64,000 bases of DNA from DASUCS01 sp041166745. Lineage in GTDB: Bacteria; Actinomycetota; Acidimicrobiia; Acidimicrobiales; JACDCH01. The DNA lies in the NCBI GenBank assembly GCA_041166745.1, contig JBEEGH010000028.1, positions 310,001-374,000 of the forward strand. Reading direction: 5' to 3'. How positions within the stretch are numbered: position 1 is the first letter of the stretch; the number at the start of each line of letters is the position of its first letter. The notes beneath the pieces were generated by a model that was given only the letters and a program-made list of their open reading frames with translations, had not been told where the DNA came from and searched no databases. The position numbers and the translations under genes are program-made. Positions 42,079 to 51,515 of the stretch are shown piece after piece.

Positions 42079-43044
42079 TTGACGGCAGCGGGGTCGACGA
42101 TCGACGTCAGTGTGGTGATCCCCACGTACAACCGACGCGGCCTGCTCGAGCGCACGTTGCAATCCGTGGCGGCGCTCGATCCGGGGCCCGCGGAGGTCGT
42201 GGTCGTCTCGGACGGATCCACCGACGGCAGCGACGAGATGGTGCGCAGCCTCGGCTGGCCCCTTCTGCGCACCGACCGTCGCGGGGCCGCGGGTGCCCGC
42301 AACGAGGGTTGGCGGTCGGCCGCGGCATCGATGGTCGCTTTCCTCGACGACGACTGCATCGCCGAACCGGGCTGGCTGGGCGCCTTGGTGGCGCCGTTCG
42401 CCGACGAGGGCGTCGGGCTCGTGCAAGGTGCGACCGTTCCTGACGGCTCCCCCGGGCCGTACGACCGCACCGTGCACGTGCAGCCCGCGTTGCGGCTCTA
42501 CGAGAGCTGCAACATCGCGTACCGGCGCCGCGCTCTCGAGCAGGTGGGGGGCTTCGACGAGGAGTTCATCCGCAGGATCCAACCCCGCGTCGGCCTTCCG
42601 GGACGGGGTGGTGGCCGACCGTTCGGCGAGGACACGCATCTGGGCTGGCGGGTGCAGCGTCTCGGGTGGCGCGCCGCGATCGCGTCGGACGCGGTGGTGC
42701 GCCATCACATCTTCGAGGGCACCTTCTCCGACTCGCTGCGCGAAGAGTGGAGGGCCGGGAACTTCACGTTGCTGCTCGACGAGATCCCCGAGCTTCGGGA
42801 CCTGTTCCCCGGTGGGCGCTACTTCGTGCGACGGCACAGCGTGCTCGCGCAGGCTGCGATCGTCGGGCTCGTGGCCTTCGCCTCGGGCCACCGACGCGTC
42901 GGGGCTGCACTGAGCGCCCCGTACCTCGCGTGGCTCCTGCGACATCACCGCGGTCGGGCCATAGCCGACCAGGCGGCGCGCGACGCCGTGCGCTCGGTCA
43001 GTCTGCTGATCGGGTCTGCTCGAACGGGGCGCGTCCTGCTGTGA
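42079..43044 (+). CDS. Glycosyltransferase family 2 with C-terminal membrane segment
   Basis: The 321-residue GT-A protein has VSVVIPTYNRRGLLERT, VVVVSDGSTDGSD, FLDDDCIAEPGW (DxD) and GEDTHLGWRVQRLG as acceptor-side ED motif. A hydrophobic stretch near residues 255-290 suggests a membrane anchor. TTG 42079 follows a strong purine-rich site (GGGGGGCAGG), and the next upstream frame sequence lacks signal. The stop overlaps the GTG of the next gene by four bases. Confidence 0.88.
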   Translation: MTAAGSTIDVSVVIPTYNRRGLLERTLQSVAALDPGPAEVVVVSDGSTDGSDEMVRSLGWPLLRTDRRGAAGARNEGWRSAAASMVAFLDDDCIAEPGWLGALVAPFADEGVGLVQGATVPDGSPGPYDRTVHVQPALRLYESCNIAYRRRALEQVGGFDEEFIRRIQPRVGLPGRGGGRPFGEDTHLGWRVQRLGWRAAIASDAVVRHHIFEGTFSDSLREEWRAGNFTLLLDEIPELRDLFPGGRYFVRRHSVLAQAAIVGLVAFASGHRRVGAALSAPYLAWLLRHHRGRAIADQAARDAVRSVSLLIGSARTGRVLL

Positions 43045-44810
43045 CACGCGAGCGGACGCGCGCTGCCGGCGCATGGATGCGGCGGTTGCCGTATGTGACG
43101 ACCATCGCGATCGCGCTCGCCTATGCACGGCGCCAATCCTTCGTGGTCGGCGGCGACCGCTACTTCGTCTTGTTCGACGACGCCATGATCTCGATGCGCT
43201 ACGGGCGGAACCTGACCAGCGGGCACGGGCTCGCCTACAACACGGCCGGCCACGCCGTCGAGGGCTTCACCAACCCGTTGTGGACCTTGTGGATGTCGGT
43301 GCTCAACCTCGCCCCGCTGCCCCTCCGGCTCGCCTCACTGATGGTCGTGCTGTCCGGGCTCGTGATCCTGCTGGTGAACCTGTACTTGGTTGAGCGCATC
43401 GCCCGACTCCTCTCTCCGGAGTCGGGGCTCGCAGTCACGATCGCGGTCTGGCTCACCGCCTTGTGCGGGCCCGTGTTGATGTGGACGGTGCTCGGGATGG
43501 AGGTCGGGCTCGTCTCGCTCGTCACGCTCCTCGGCGTGTTCTTGTGCTTGCGTTGGATCGAGTCCGGCGCAACCGCAGACATGTGGTGGCTGGCCGTCGT
43601 CATCGCGCTCAGCACGACCGTCCGTCCGGACGTGACGGTGGCGGCCTTCGTCATTGCGTTCTACGCCGCGTGGCGAAGCCCGCCAGAACGGCGACGAGTG
43701 GCGTTCATCGTTTTCATCGGCGCGGTGGTGCTCGCACTGGTGGCCCAGACCCTGGTCCGCCTCGCGTACTACGGCGAGCCGCTGCCGAACACCTACTACC
43801 TCAAGGTGAGTGGGATCTCGCTTCAGGCGCGTCTACGGCGAGGTCTGCTGCACCTGGTCGCCGAAGGCATCCAGCATCTCTACGCTCCGGTCCTGCTCGC
43901 GGTGGCCTGGCTGCTCACTCGCCGCGCCGGCCGTCGCGGTGCGGGGCTGTTGCTCCTGATCGTCGCCGCGCAGCTGGCGTACTCCGTGTACGTCGGTGGA
44001 GACAGCTACGACGGTGGCGAAGCCGGTAGTCGCTACATCGCCGCGGTACTGCCGTGCCTGGCGATCGTCGCCGCGCTCGGCGTCGACGCGCTCAGGTTCG
44101 TCAGCGGGCGGGCCCGCACAGCGTTCGCGGCGCTCGGTCTCCTGTCGCTTCCTGCGGTGATGCTGCTCCGCGCCGCGAACGTGCAGCCGGGCGTGAACTC
44201 GCAACTCGGGCCCTCTGCACGCGACCCCGCGCTCCTGCGGATCCTGCTCCCACTGGTGCTCCTCGGAGCGGTGCTGGCGGCCTTGTGGTCGCGTCGGAGC
44301 TCTTGGCCGCTCGTGGTGCTGGCGGTGGCGCTCGTCGCCGCATCCTCGGCGCACCATCTCGACGGTGCGCTGCGACAGCCGAGCGGAGCGGCGGCGTTCG
44401 ACCAACGGATGACGCGGTACGCGTTGGCCCTGCGATCGGCCACGGACCGGGAGGCGACCATCGCCACCGGCGCAGCCGGAGAGCTCGGCTACTTCACCGA
44501 ACGTCAGATCGTGGACCTGCTCGGGTACACCGACGACCACATCGCCCATCTCGCTCCCACCGGCGGCGCGTTCATCCCCGGTCACAACAAGTTCGACGTG
44601 TCCTACAGCATCGGGGTCCTTCGTCCCGACGTGATCGCCGGCACGTTCCCCCGCCAGTCCGAGGCGGTGCGTGCGCAGATCATCGGGTACGGCTATGAGG
44701 AGATCGGCACCCAGCTCTTCGTGCGGCGTGACTCCACACGCGTCGACCGCGACGCGTTGCGGGCGTTCGTCGCTGACCCGACGTCGGGCGCGCTCATATT
44801 GAGTCGATGA
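43041..44810 (+). CDS. AftB-like integral membrane glycosyltransferase (GT-C)
   Basis: The 589-residue polytopic protein has about 10-12 hydrophobic helices and the GT-C-type loop LFDDAMISMRYGRNL with an Asp pair, plus HAVEGFTNPLWTLW. Both are close to AftB of mycobacteria, a decaprenyl-phospho-arabinose-dependent arabinofuranosyltransferase. A periplasmic-type C-terminal domain follows the helices (VDLLGYTDDHIAH). GT-C enzymes act on the outer face using polyprenyl-phosphate sugars. GTG 43041 overlaps the upstream GT2 stop. The 3' end overlaps the convergent GT4 at 44794 by 17 bp. The donor sugar is not predictable. Confidence 0.82.
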   Translation: MTRERTRAAGAWMRRLPYVTTIAIALAYARRQSFVVGGDRYFVLFDDAMISMRYGRNLTSGHGLAYNTAGHAVEGFTNPLWTLWMSVLNLAPLPLRLASLMVVLSGLVILLVNLYLVERIARLLSPESGLAVTIAVWLTALCGPVLMWTVLGMEVGLVSLVTLLGVFLCLRWIESGATADMWWLAVVIALSTTVRPDVTVAAFVIAFYAAWRSPPERRRVAFIVFIGAVVLALVAQTLVRLAYYGEPLPNTYYLKVSGISLQARLRRGLLHLVAEGIQHLYAPVLLAVAWLLTRRAGRRGAGLLLLIVAAQLAYSVYVGGDSYDGGEAGSRYIAAVLPCLAIVAALGVDALRFVSGRARTAFAALGLLSLPAVMLLRAANVQPGVNSQLGPSARDPALLRILLPLVLLGAVLAALWSRRSSWPLVVLAVALVAASSAHHLDGALRQPSGAAAFDQRMTRYALALRSATDREATIATGAAGELGYFTERQIVDLLGYTDDHIAHLAPTGGAFIPGHNKFDVSYSIGVLRPDVIAGTFPRQSEAVRAQIIGYGYEEIGTQLFVRRDSTRVDRDALRAFVADPTSGALILSR

Positions 44811-45849
44811 GCTCGCCGAGCCGCCGCCCGACCGCGTCCGGCGCATACGTCGTGGCGTAACGCTCGAGGCCCGCGCCGGCCACCGTCGCTCGCAGCCGCT
44901 CGTCGCCGGCCAGTCGCCGCAGCGCGTCGGCGGTTGCTTCCGGGTCTCGGCCGTCGATGGCGATGCCGCCGGCACCCGCGACCTCCGCCGTGACGCTGCG
45001 ACCGTCGACGATCTGCGCGACACCCGCGGCGAGCGCCTCGACGACGACACCGCCCAACGACTCGGTCGTACTCGGGAACACGTGCACGGAGGCGGACCCG
45101 AGGCGCGCCAGCACCTCGGCGTGCGCCCGCGGCCCGAGCCAGTCGACGTTCGCCGAGAACCGCGCCGGCGGTGGGGTGTGAGTGATGATCTCGACCCGGA
45201 CGTCCGGTACGAGCGCGGCGGCGGCCACGACCACATCGAGACCCTTCAAGGCGCCATTCGCGCCGATGAAGATCGCGACCGGGTCGCCCGGCGGTCTGGG
45301 CATCGGCGGGGGCAGATCGAGCTGCACGAGCGGAGGGAGCACGGTGATGGTGTCGGGATCGACCCGAGGAAGACGTTCGAGCAGGCCGATCTTGCCGAAC
45401 TCGGACCAGCACTGCACCGCGTCGGCTCGGGGGAGCAGGTGGGCGTGGGTCTGTGCCGATTGGTCGGCGAACCAGATTCCCGGTCGTGCGTCGATGACGC
45501 CCGCGGTGCTCCACACCGTCGGAAGGGCGGGTCGGGACACCGGGAAGACGATGTGCCCGTAGAGGGCCTCGGTTCCCGGGCGAACCCGCACGGCCTGGAT
45601 CTGGCCGACGTCTCGCATCCAGCGCCGGGCGGTCGACCGCTTCCACGCGGGGATGCGATCGAGACCCTTCGACACCGCACGCGCCCCCAGGCCGATGCCG
45701 CGCCGCCACGCCACGGTGCTGTCGATCGTCACGAAGCGCTCGGGATCCCACCGCAGCATCGACGCGTACTGCAGGTCGCTGTCCCAGAGCATGTGCGTGC
45801 GATCGGAGGAGAGCCGGTCGGCCGTCATCGGGACGGCAGTGCGCTTCAC
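44794..45849 (-). CDS. Glycosyltransferase family 4
   Basis: The 351-residue GT-B protein has a donor half beginning VAIFIGANGALKGLDVVV and the motif TESLGGVVVEALAAGVAQIV, typical of GT4. The N-terminal half is divergent and opens with TADRLSSDRTHMLWDSD. Its layout resembles the GT4 at 47536 (VFIGEDAELKGLPEVL and ESFGVTHLEAM), suggesting a common origin. GTG 45849 is the start. The gene converges with the GT-C gene and lies 24 bp downstream of the GT2 at 45874. Confidence 0.85.
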   Translation of the reverse strand: MKRTAVPMTADRLSSDRTHMLWDSDLQYASMLRWDPERFVTIDSTVAWRRGIGLGARAVSKGLDRIPAWKRSTARRWMRDVGQIQAVRVRPGTEALYGHIVFPVSRPALPTVWSTAGVIDARPGIWFADQSAQTHAHLLPRADAVQCWSEFGKIGLLERLPRVDPDTITVLPPLVQLDLPPPMPRPPGDPVAIFIGANGALKGLDVVVAAAALVPDVRVEIITHTPPPARFSANVDWLGPRAHAEVLARLGSASVHVFPSTTESLGGVVVEALAAGVAQIVDGRSVTAEVAGAGGIAIDGRDPEATADALRRLAGDERLRATVAGAGLERYATTYAPDAVGRRLGELIDSI

Positions 45850-45873
45850 AGGTCTTGCTTCACAGTCGTTGCG

Positions 45874-46818
45874 TCACGGCTCGGAGTCCGCCTCGACGGC
45901 CTTGCGCCTCGCGAGCTCGCGTACCGCCGTCACGTGCCATCGCAGGCGGTCTCGTACGCGGCGGTCGACCACGCTGACCGGGCCCAGCACCGTGACCTTG
46001 ACCAGGCTGCTGGCGAAGCGGGCCGCCTTCCAACGCGGGAGGATCTCGGGCCCGTAGGCCCGTTCCATGAAGCGCGCCTCACCGGCGAGGTTGAATCGGG
46101 CCTGCCGGGCGGGATCCCCGCCGCCCGACGCTCCGCCCACGTGTTCGACCACGGCGTCGGCGACGTAGCGCACGGTCCAGCCGGCCTGCCGTGCCCGCCA
46201 ACACAAGTCACACTCCTCGACGTACATCCGGTAGCCCGTGTCGAAGCCGTTGATGTCGTCGAAGCATTCGCGTCGCAACGCGATGCACGCTCCTTGCACC
46301 CAATCGACGTCGTTGCTGCGTTCGTGGTCGCGCCGCGACAGCCCGAGCTCCCAGCGGAAGCGATGCCCCGGCCGCAGCCGCTGGTACAGCTCGTTCAGCG
46401 CGAACGACCCCGCCATGAAGCTGCCGACCGTCGGGAACGATGCGGCCGAGGTCTGATGTGAACCATCCGGGAACACCAACCGCGGGCCGGCGACGCCGAC
46501 GGCCGGATCCGCGAAGGCCGCGACGAGGCGATCGAGGGCCCCGGCGCGCAATCGCGCGTCGCTGTTGAGCACGACTCGAACCTCGCCGCTGCTCGCGGCC
46601 AACCCGACGTTGGCGGTTGCCGCGAAACCGCGGTTCTCCGCGTTGCGCAGCAGCGTGGCTGACGGCCGGTGGGCGCGCACGATGCCGGGAGCGTCGTCGG
46701 TCGACGCGTCGTCGACCACTACGAGCTCGACGTTCGCAGGCACCGAATCGAGGCAGGCGGCGATGATGTCGGCGCCGTTGTGCAGGGGCACGACGACACT
46801 GACGGACGGAGCGGTCAC
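45874..46818 (-). CDS. Glycosyltransferase family 2, rhamnosyltransferase (WbbL)-like
   Basis: The 314-residue protein has VSVVVPLHNGADIIAACLDS, VVVDDASTDD, VLNSDARL in place of DxD, DWVQGACIALRRECF and a YVEECDLCWRARQAGW block. These are typical of the WbbL-like GT2 group, which often transfers rhamnose. The same architecture recurs as the second half of the fusion at 55034. Its GTG start overlaps the stop of the upstream acyltransferase by four bases. Confidence 0.87.
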   Translation of the reverse strand: MTAPSVSVVVPLHNGADIIAACLDSVPANVELVVVDDASTDDAPGIVRAHRPSATLLRNAENRGFAATANVGLAASSGEVRVVLNSDARLRAGALDRLVAAFADPAVGVAGPRLVFPDGSHQTSAASFPTVGSFMAGSFALNELYQRLRPGHRFRWELGLSRRDHERSNDVDWVQGACIALRRECFDDINGFDTGYRMYVEECDLCWRARQAGWTVRYVADAVVEHVGGASGGGDPARQARFNLAGEARFMERAYGPEILPRWKAARFASSLVKVTVLGPVSVVDRRVRDRLRWHVTAVRELARRKAVEADSEP

Positions 46819-47495
46819 CGCTGACGGACGACCCGCGCCGGCACGCCGGCCAGAACCGCACCGGGAGGGTGCGCTCCCCGCACCACGGCGCCGGCGGCGA
46901 CGACGCTTCCCGGTCCGACCCGCGCGCCGTCCAGGAATGTGGCCTTCGCGCCGATCCATGTGCCGTCGCCGATCTCGATCCCCTCTTCTGTCGTGCCTTG
47001 GAGGCGAATCGGGTTCTCGGGATCGTCGAACTCGTGCTGCTGCGCGTGGAACGTGACGTACTGCCCCATGATCACGTCGTTGCCGATGGTGATGCCGCCG
47101 CTCGCGCCGAAGTAGCACCACTCACCGCAGCTCGAGTCTCGACCCATGCGCAGCCCTTGCCCCACCTTCGAGAGGTGCCCTGTGCTCGAGACGATCGTGC
47201 CGCTTCCGAGTTTCGCACGGGGCCCGAGGTGCACGCCGTCGTGCGACAGCGCGTCGATGCGGCACCCGCGCTCGATGGTCGCTCCGCGCTCGAGGTGCAG
47301 ATGCCGGCGCCCGCGGACATGGACGCGCGAACCCACGAACGTCATCGTGCGAAAGCGCACGAGACCTCTCACCAGTTCCAAGGAGCGGCCGAGGAGGGAC
47401 GAGATCAGCGCCGAGTCCGGGACGTCCTCGTCGATGTCGTAGCGCTTGCCGACGCCGCGGTACAGCCGTAGGTAGACGCGGCGCACGACGGTCAC
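46815..47495 (-). CDS. Left-handed beta-helix (hexapeptide) acyltransferase
   Basis: The 226-residue protein has hexapeptide-like turns (LHLERGATIERGCRIDAL, ITIGNDVIMGQYV), a candidate catalytic His in FHAQQHEF and the terminal turn AVVRGAHPPGAVLAGVPARVV. It should use acyl-CoA to acylate a sugar hydroxyl or amine. GTG 47495 is used; a GTG at the VRRVYLR position is an alternative. It is coupled to the GT2 downstream. Compared with the acyltransferase at 30254, both share the Gly-rich end but differ in length and in the active-site loop. Confidence 0.83.
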   Translation of the reverse strand: MTVVRRVYLRLYRGVGKRYDIDEDVPDSALISSLLGRSLELVRGLVRFRTMTFVGSRVHVRGRRHLHLERGATIERGCRIDALSHDGVHLGPRAKLGSGTIVSSTGHLSKVGQGLRMGRDSSCGEWCYFGASGGITIGNDVIMGQYVTFHAQQHEFDDPENPIRLQGTTEEGIEIGDGTWIGAKATFLDGARVGPGSVVAAGAVVRGAHPPGAVLAGVPARVVRQR

Positions 47496-47535
47496 TCGTG
47501 CGAAGTTACCGGCCGAGGGTGATAGGGAAGGGCCC

Positions 47536-48672
47536 GTGCTCCGGCTCCTCGTCAATGCGACCGAGCGCGAGCTCGACGCCGCCCGTGCCGGTCCCATCCG
47601 CTGGGACGTGGCGGTGCACGGGGCGCTGCGGAACACGCCGTTCGCAGCCATCGAGGTGCGGACGCTCCCGCGTCGGCCGTGGTGGAGCACGCGTGCGGTC
47701 AAGGCTCGACTACGCCGCCATGGCCCTCGATCGGCGGCCGCGGCCGACGCGCCGCCTCCGTCACTGCCCACCCTGTCCACCCGGACGGCGCCCCCTGCAC
47801 GCTCGCTGACCGGCTTCAAGGCCCGCGCGGAGCACAGGTTGCGGGTCGCGCTCGAGACCGATGTGCTCTCGGTGCCGGCGGACGTCGACATGGTGTTCAG
47901 CCATCTCCGGGGCGTTCGCTCGCGACGGAACGTTCCCGTCATACGAAGCACCAACGGCGTGATCCCTGAGGCGTGGCTGTGGCGCGGCACCGTCGACGAT
48001 CGCATTCGTCATTTCCACCCCGCGCTCGAGCGCGCGCTCGCCTACCGGGCCGACATGGTCCTCTGCTGGACCGAGTACGGAGCCGACAACCTCGTGCGGG
48101 CGGGCGTGGACGCCGAACGGGTGCACGTCGTGCCGCCTGTGCTGGACCTCGTCGAACCGCAGCCGATGGCGCTCGGCGAGACGGATCGCGTGCGGGCGGT
48201 GTTCATTGGCGAGGACGCCGAGCTGAAGGGCCTTCCCGAAGTGTTGGCGGCGGTGGCGTCGATCCCGTCGATCGAGCTGCACGTGATCGGACCACCCCAG
48301 CCCGTGCACACCACGGAAGGCACCTGCTGGCATGGTCGCTTGTCGCCGGGCCAGGCGAGCGGTGTCCTCGCGCAGGCGGATCTCCTCGTCGTGCCCGCAC
48401 ATGTCGAGAGCTTCGGCGTGACCCATCTCGAGGCGATGCGTCACGCGGTGACCGTCGTTGGTTCGACCATCGGAACGACGAGCGAGATCGTCGGCGACGC
48501 GGGCGTGCTCGTGCCGCCGGGCGACGTGGCCGCGCTGAGGGACGCGTTGAGCGCGCTCGCGGCCGACAGAAGCGAGCGCGATCGGTACGGCCGCGCCGGC
48601 CGCATGCGTTACGAGGAGCGCTACGTGCCGGCAGTCGCCGCCGCGCGGCTCGAGCAGTTGCTCACCTCCTGA
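47536..48672 (+). CDS. Glycosyltransferase family 4
   Basis: The 378-residue GT-B protein has an RAVFIGEDAELKGLPEVLAA donor start and the motif ESFGVTHLEAMRHAVTVVGS. An Arg/Pro-rich segment (residues 48-95) interrupts the N-terminal domain, unusual for GT4. GTG 47536 follows GGGAAGGG. It diverges from the acyltransferase at 47495 across 40 bp and leads a four-gene plus-strand run with the sulfotransferase and the next GT4. Confidence 0.87.
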   Translation: MLRLLVNATERELDAARAGPIRWDVAVHGALRNTPFAAIEVRTLPRRPWWSTRAVKARLRRHGPRSAAAADAPPPSLPTLSTRTAPPARSLTGFKARAEHRLRVALETDVLSVPADVDMVFSHLRGVRSRRNVPVIRSTNGVIPEAWLWRGTVDDRIRHFHPALERALAYRADMVLCWTEYGADNLVRAGVDAERVHVVPPVLDLVEPQPMALGETDRVRAVFIGEDAELKGLPEVLAAVASIPSIELHVIGPPQPVHTTEGTCWHGRLSPGQASGVLAQADLLVVPAHVESFGVTHLEAMRHAVTVVGSTIGTTSEIVGDAGVLVPPGDVAALRDALSALAADRSERDRYGRAGRMRYEERYVPAVAAARLEQLLTS

Positions 48673-48691
48673 CTGGTCATACTGGCGGCCG

Positions 48692-49462
48692 ATGCCGGAG
48701 GCAACGTCTCGTAAATTCGTCGTGACGGGAACAGGCCGATCCGGCACGGAGTACATCGCCCGGGTCATGACGGCGGTCGGGCTGCGCTGCGGCCACGAGC
48801 AGGTGTTCGGCCCTCGCACCCGACAGGTGCCCGACCTCGCTGACCTCGACGGGGAGGCATCCTGGCTGGCCGCGCCCTTCGTCGCCCAACTGCCGCGCGG
48901 CACCGCGGTCCTGCACCAGGTGCGGGACCCGTTCGCCACCGTCAGCTCGTGGTTCGGCTTGCGTTTCCTGGCCGACGGCGGGCCCTACTCCTTCCGGCGC
49001 CCGTCGGGTCCTCCGCGTTTGCTCTGGCACGAGGTCACGACGCGCATGGCCCGGCGGCGGGGCGAGTGCGTCTACGTCGCCCGCGACTACGAGCGTTTCG
49101 TGGCCCGTCATCTGCCGTGGGCAGTACGGGTGCCGTCCACGCTGGACCGCTGCATGCGGTACTGGACCGGATGGAACGAGATGGTCGAACGCGGCGCAAC
49201 GGATGGCGGTTTGCCGTACCTGCGGTACCAGCTCGACGACATCGAGGCTCGATGGCCGGAGATCCTCGACCTCGTCGGGATCGCGCCGACCGAGTTGCCT
49301 GACATGGGCGAGTTGGGCTCGTCCGCGGGCCCTCCGAACGCTCGTCCACATCACGACGCGCTGACACCGGAGATGTTCGAGGCATCACCGGAGTTCCCGC
49401 GGCTCCAGGAGCTGGCGATCCGCTATGGGTTCGACGGGCGCGCCGGGCTGCCACCGTGCTGA
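48692..49462 (+). CDS. Sulfotransferase-like protein
   Basis: The 256-residue protein begins with a P-loop-type 5'-phosphosulfate-binding motif TGTGRSGTEYIA and later has VLHQVRDPFATVSSW, the position of the 3'-phosphate-binding Arg/Ser in the sulfotransferase family. Such enzymes transfer sulfate from PAPS to a hydroxyl of a carbohydrate or lipid. Its location inside the glycan locus suggests sulfation of the polysaccharide, and a sulfatase lies at 22978. No PAPS-synthesis gene is in the window. The stop overlaps the following GTG start by seven bases. Confidence 0.75.
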   Translation: MPEATSRKFVVTGTGRSGTEYIARVMTAVGLRCGHEQVFGPRTRQVPDLADLDGEASWLAAPFVAQLPRGTAVLHQVRDPFATVSSWFGLRFLADGGPYSFRRPSGPPRLLWHEVTTRMARRRGECVYVARDYERFVARHLPWAVRVPSTLDRCMRYWTGWNEMVERGATDGGLPYLRYQLDDIEARWPEILDLVGIAPTELPDMGELGSSAGPPNARPHHDALTPEMFEASPEFPRLQELAIRYGFDGRAGLPPC

Positions 49463-50667
49463 GACCGCCGATCGGCTACGTGGTGCAGACGTTTCCGCTG
49501 GTGTCCGAGACGTTCGTGGAGAACGAGGTCCGAACGGTGCGCGAACAAGGCATCGACGTCGTGCTGGCCTCGCTTCAACGGCCGATGGAGGGCCGCGAAG
49601 CCCCGACGGTGCTACCCCCTGAGCGATTGACCTACCGGCCGCCGCCACGCCGTCGCCGTGTCGAGATCCTTCGTTGGTTCCTACGCCGTCCGATCGCCTC
49701 GACCGCGAACATCCTCACCGCATTGCGCAATCGATCCGAGACCATGCTTCGCGGGTGCGGCGATGCGGCGTGGATCGCGACGGTCTTCGAGCGTGCTCAC
49801 GTGGAACAGATCCACGCGCACTTCGCAACCGAGGGCGCGGCGGTCGCGATGGCAACGGCTCGGCTGCTCGACGTGCCCTTCACGTTCACGGCCCACGCAG
49901 TGGACTTGTACAAGCGAACCGCGGGGTTGTGTTCGAAGTCGGCGGCCGCCGCCCGCGTGGTGACGGTGTGCGACTACAACATCGAGCAGCTTCTCGCGCG
50001 GTGTCCCGCGCTCACCCGAGATCGCATCGAGCTCGTCTACTGCGGTGTTGACACCGACGAGTTCACTTTGCGCGAGGAACTGCCGCCCGATGATGGCGTG
50101 CTGCGGGTCCTGTCGGTGGGCCGCCTCGTGCCGAAGAAGGGATTCGACGACCTGATCCGAGCGGTCGCCCTGGCCCGCCGGCGGTCGGTCTCGATCGAGC
50201 TCGACATCATCGGCGAAGGACACCAACGCGCTGAGCTCGCAGCCCTCGTCGCCGAGCTCGGCGTCACCGAGTCGGTGCGCTTGCTCGGCCTGCAGCCGAA
50301 CGCTCGCGTGCGGGAGGCATTGGTCGCGACGGACGTCTTCGCCCTCGCCTGCGTGGTCGATGCATCACGCGACCGAGACTCGATGCCCGTGGTGATCAAG
50401 GAGGCCATGGCCGTCGGCGTACCGATCGTGGCAACGGACGAGGTCGGCATTCCCGAGATGGTGGACGCGCGGGTCGGTCGACTCATACCGCCGGCGAATC
50501 CCGAGAAGCTGGCCGAAGCGCTGATCGAGCTGGCCGCCATGCCCGCCGCGGAGCGTCGGGCGCTCGGCTTGGCCGCACGAGCCCGCGCTGTCGAACGATT
50601 CGACCTCCGGCAGGAGACGGCCAAGCTGGCTGCGCTGTTCGACGCCGTCCGGGAGGGCACGGGTTAG
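49456..50667 (+). CDS. Glycosyltransferase family 4 (colanic-acid WcaL-like)
   Basis: The 403-residue GT-B protein has the opening YVVQTFPLVSETFVENEV, found in WcaL/AmsK-like transferases, then HAHFATEGAAVAMATARL. The donor half starts VLSVGRLVPKKGFDDLI, with DSMPVVIKEAMAVGVPIVATDEVG as the GT4 motif. GTG 49456 overlaps the sulfotransferase stop. It converges tail to tail with the SGNH hydrolase, overlapping by four bases. Confidence 0.88.
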   Translation: MLRPPIGYVVQTFPLVSETFVENEVRTVREQGIDVVLASLQRPMEGREAPTVLPPERLTYRPPPRRRRVEILRWFLRRPIASTANILTALRNRSETMLRGCGDAAWIATVFERAHVEQIHAHFATEGAAVAMATARLLDVPFTFTAHAVDLYKRTAGLCSKSAAAARVVTVCDYNIEQLLARCPALTRDRIELVYCGVDTDEFTLREELPPDDGVLRVLSVGRLVPKKGFDDLIRAVALARRRSVSIELDIIGEGHQRAELAALVAELGVTESVRLLGLQPNARVREALVATDVFALACVVDASRDRDSMPVVIKEAMAVGVPIVATDEVGIPEMVDARVGRLIPPANPEKLAEALIELAAMPAAERRALGLAARARAVERFDLRQETAKLAALFDAVREGTG

Positions 50668-51464
50668 CCGGGACGCAACCACCGCTCGACCAGGTCGGCC
50701 AATTGCGATGCGACCAAGCGGTGACCTTCCACGTTGAAATGGATTCCGTCGGGCAGCACCGCGTCGGTTCCCTTGTCGAGCACCAATGAGCGGGTGTCGA
50801 GCACTTGCACCTCTGGGTCATCGAAGCTCCCGGCGACGCGTTCGACGATCCCCGAGAACCGGGCCGCCCGTTCGTTGGCCATCGGCAACACGGCTTCGAT
50901 GCGCTCGCTCGTGGGGTTGACGTTCAAGACGATCACCAGGCTGTGCAGCTCGCGACGCACTGTGCGGATGTAGCGCTCGAGCTCCGCGGCGAAGCGTTCC
51001 TCCGGCATGCGCGAGGGCAGGCGATGCCATCGGGCGGCCACCCACGGCGTGATCCGCTTGTAGGCCGTGCCCACCTTCCTGGCCGCTCGCCGGCGAAGGC
51101 CGATGGTCCGGGGGTTGAGACGCGGTCGGTAGGTGGTCGTCCATCGCAACACCGCGGTCGGAAACACTTTCGGCTGGCACTCGATCCAGCCGAAGTTCAC
51201 GACGACCACGTCTGGCGACGTGGCAAAGACATCCGATTCGATGCGGCTGAACCCGTCATGGACCTCGCCGAGCCAGCGGCAGCGGTTCACGAGGGCCACG
51301 GGGATGCCGGCCGCCGCCAAGAGGTCCACGGCTTGTTCCGAGTACGGCCCTTCGCCGCGCCGTGAGCCCTGGGGCCGCACGAAGAACCCGACCGAACTAC
51401 CCGCTACGACGACGCGTAGCGGCCGGTTCGGCGAGACGGCGGGAGGGACGGAGATCGGGGTCAT
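50664..51464 (-). CDS. SGNH/GDSL-type hydrolase-like protein
   Basis: The 266-residue protein has the SGNH pattern: VVAGSSVGFF with the likely nucleophile Ser in block I, VVVNFGWIE (block III Asn) and LPDGIHFNVEGH with the Asp-x-x-His pair (block V). These enzymes are esterases or O-acyl transferases on lipids and glycans. No signal peptide is visible. The location between glycosyltransferase genes suggests glycan ester turnover. ATG 51464 is chosen, with GGGGGTGA upstream. Confidence 0.78.
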   Translation of the reverse strand: MTPISVPPAVSPNRPLRVVVAGSSVGFFVRPQGSRRGEGPYSEQAVDLLAAAGIPVALVNRCRWLGEVHDGFSRIESDVFATSPDVVVVNFGWIECQPKVFPTAVLRWTTTYRPRLNPRTIGLRRRAARKVGTAYKRITPWVAARWHRLPSRMPEERFAAELERYIRTVRRELHSLVIVLNVNPTSERIEAVLPMANERAARFSGIVERVAGSFDDPEVQVLDTRSLVLDKGTDAVLPDGIHFNVEGHRLVASQLADLVERWLRPG

Positions 51465-51515
51465 TCGCTGATCACCCCCAGCATCTCGCGTGTCGCTCCT
51501 GGGCTCGCAAGAAGA

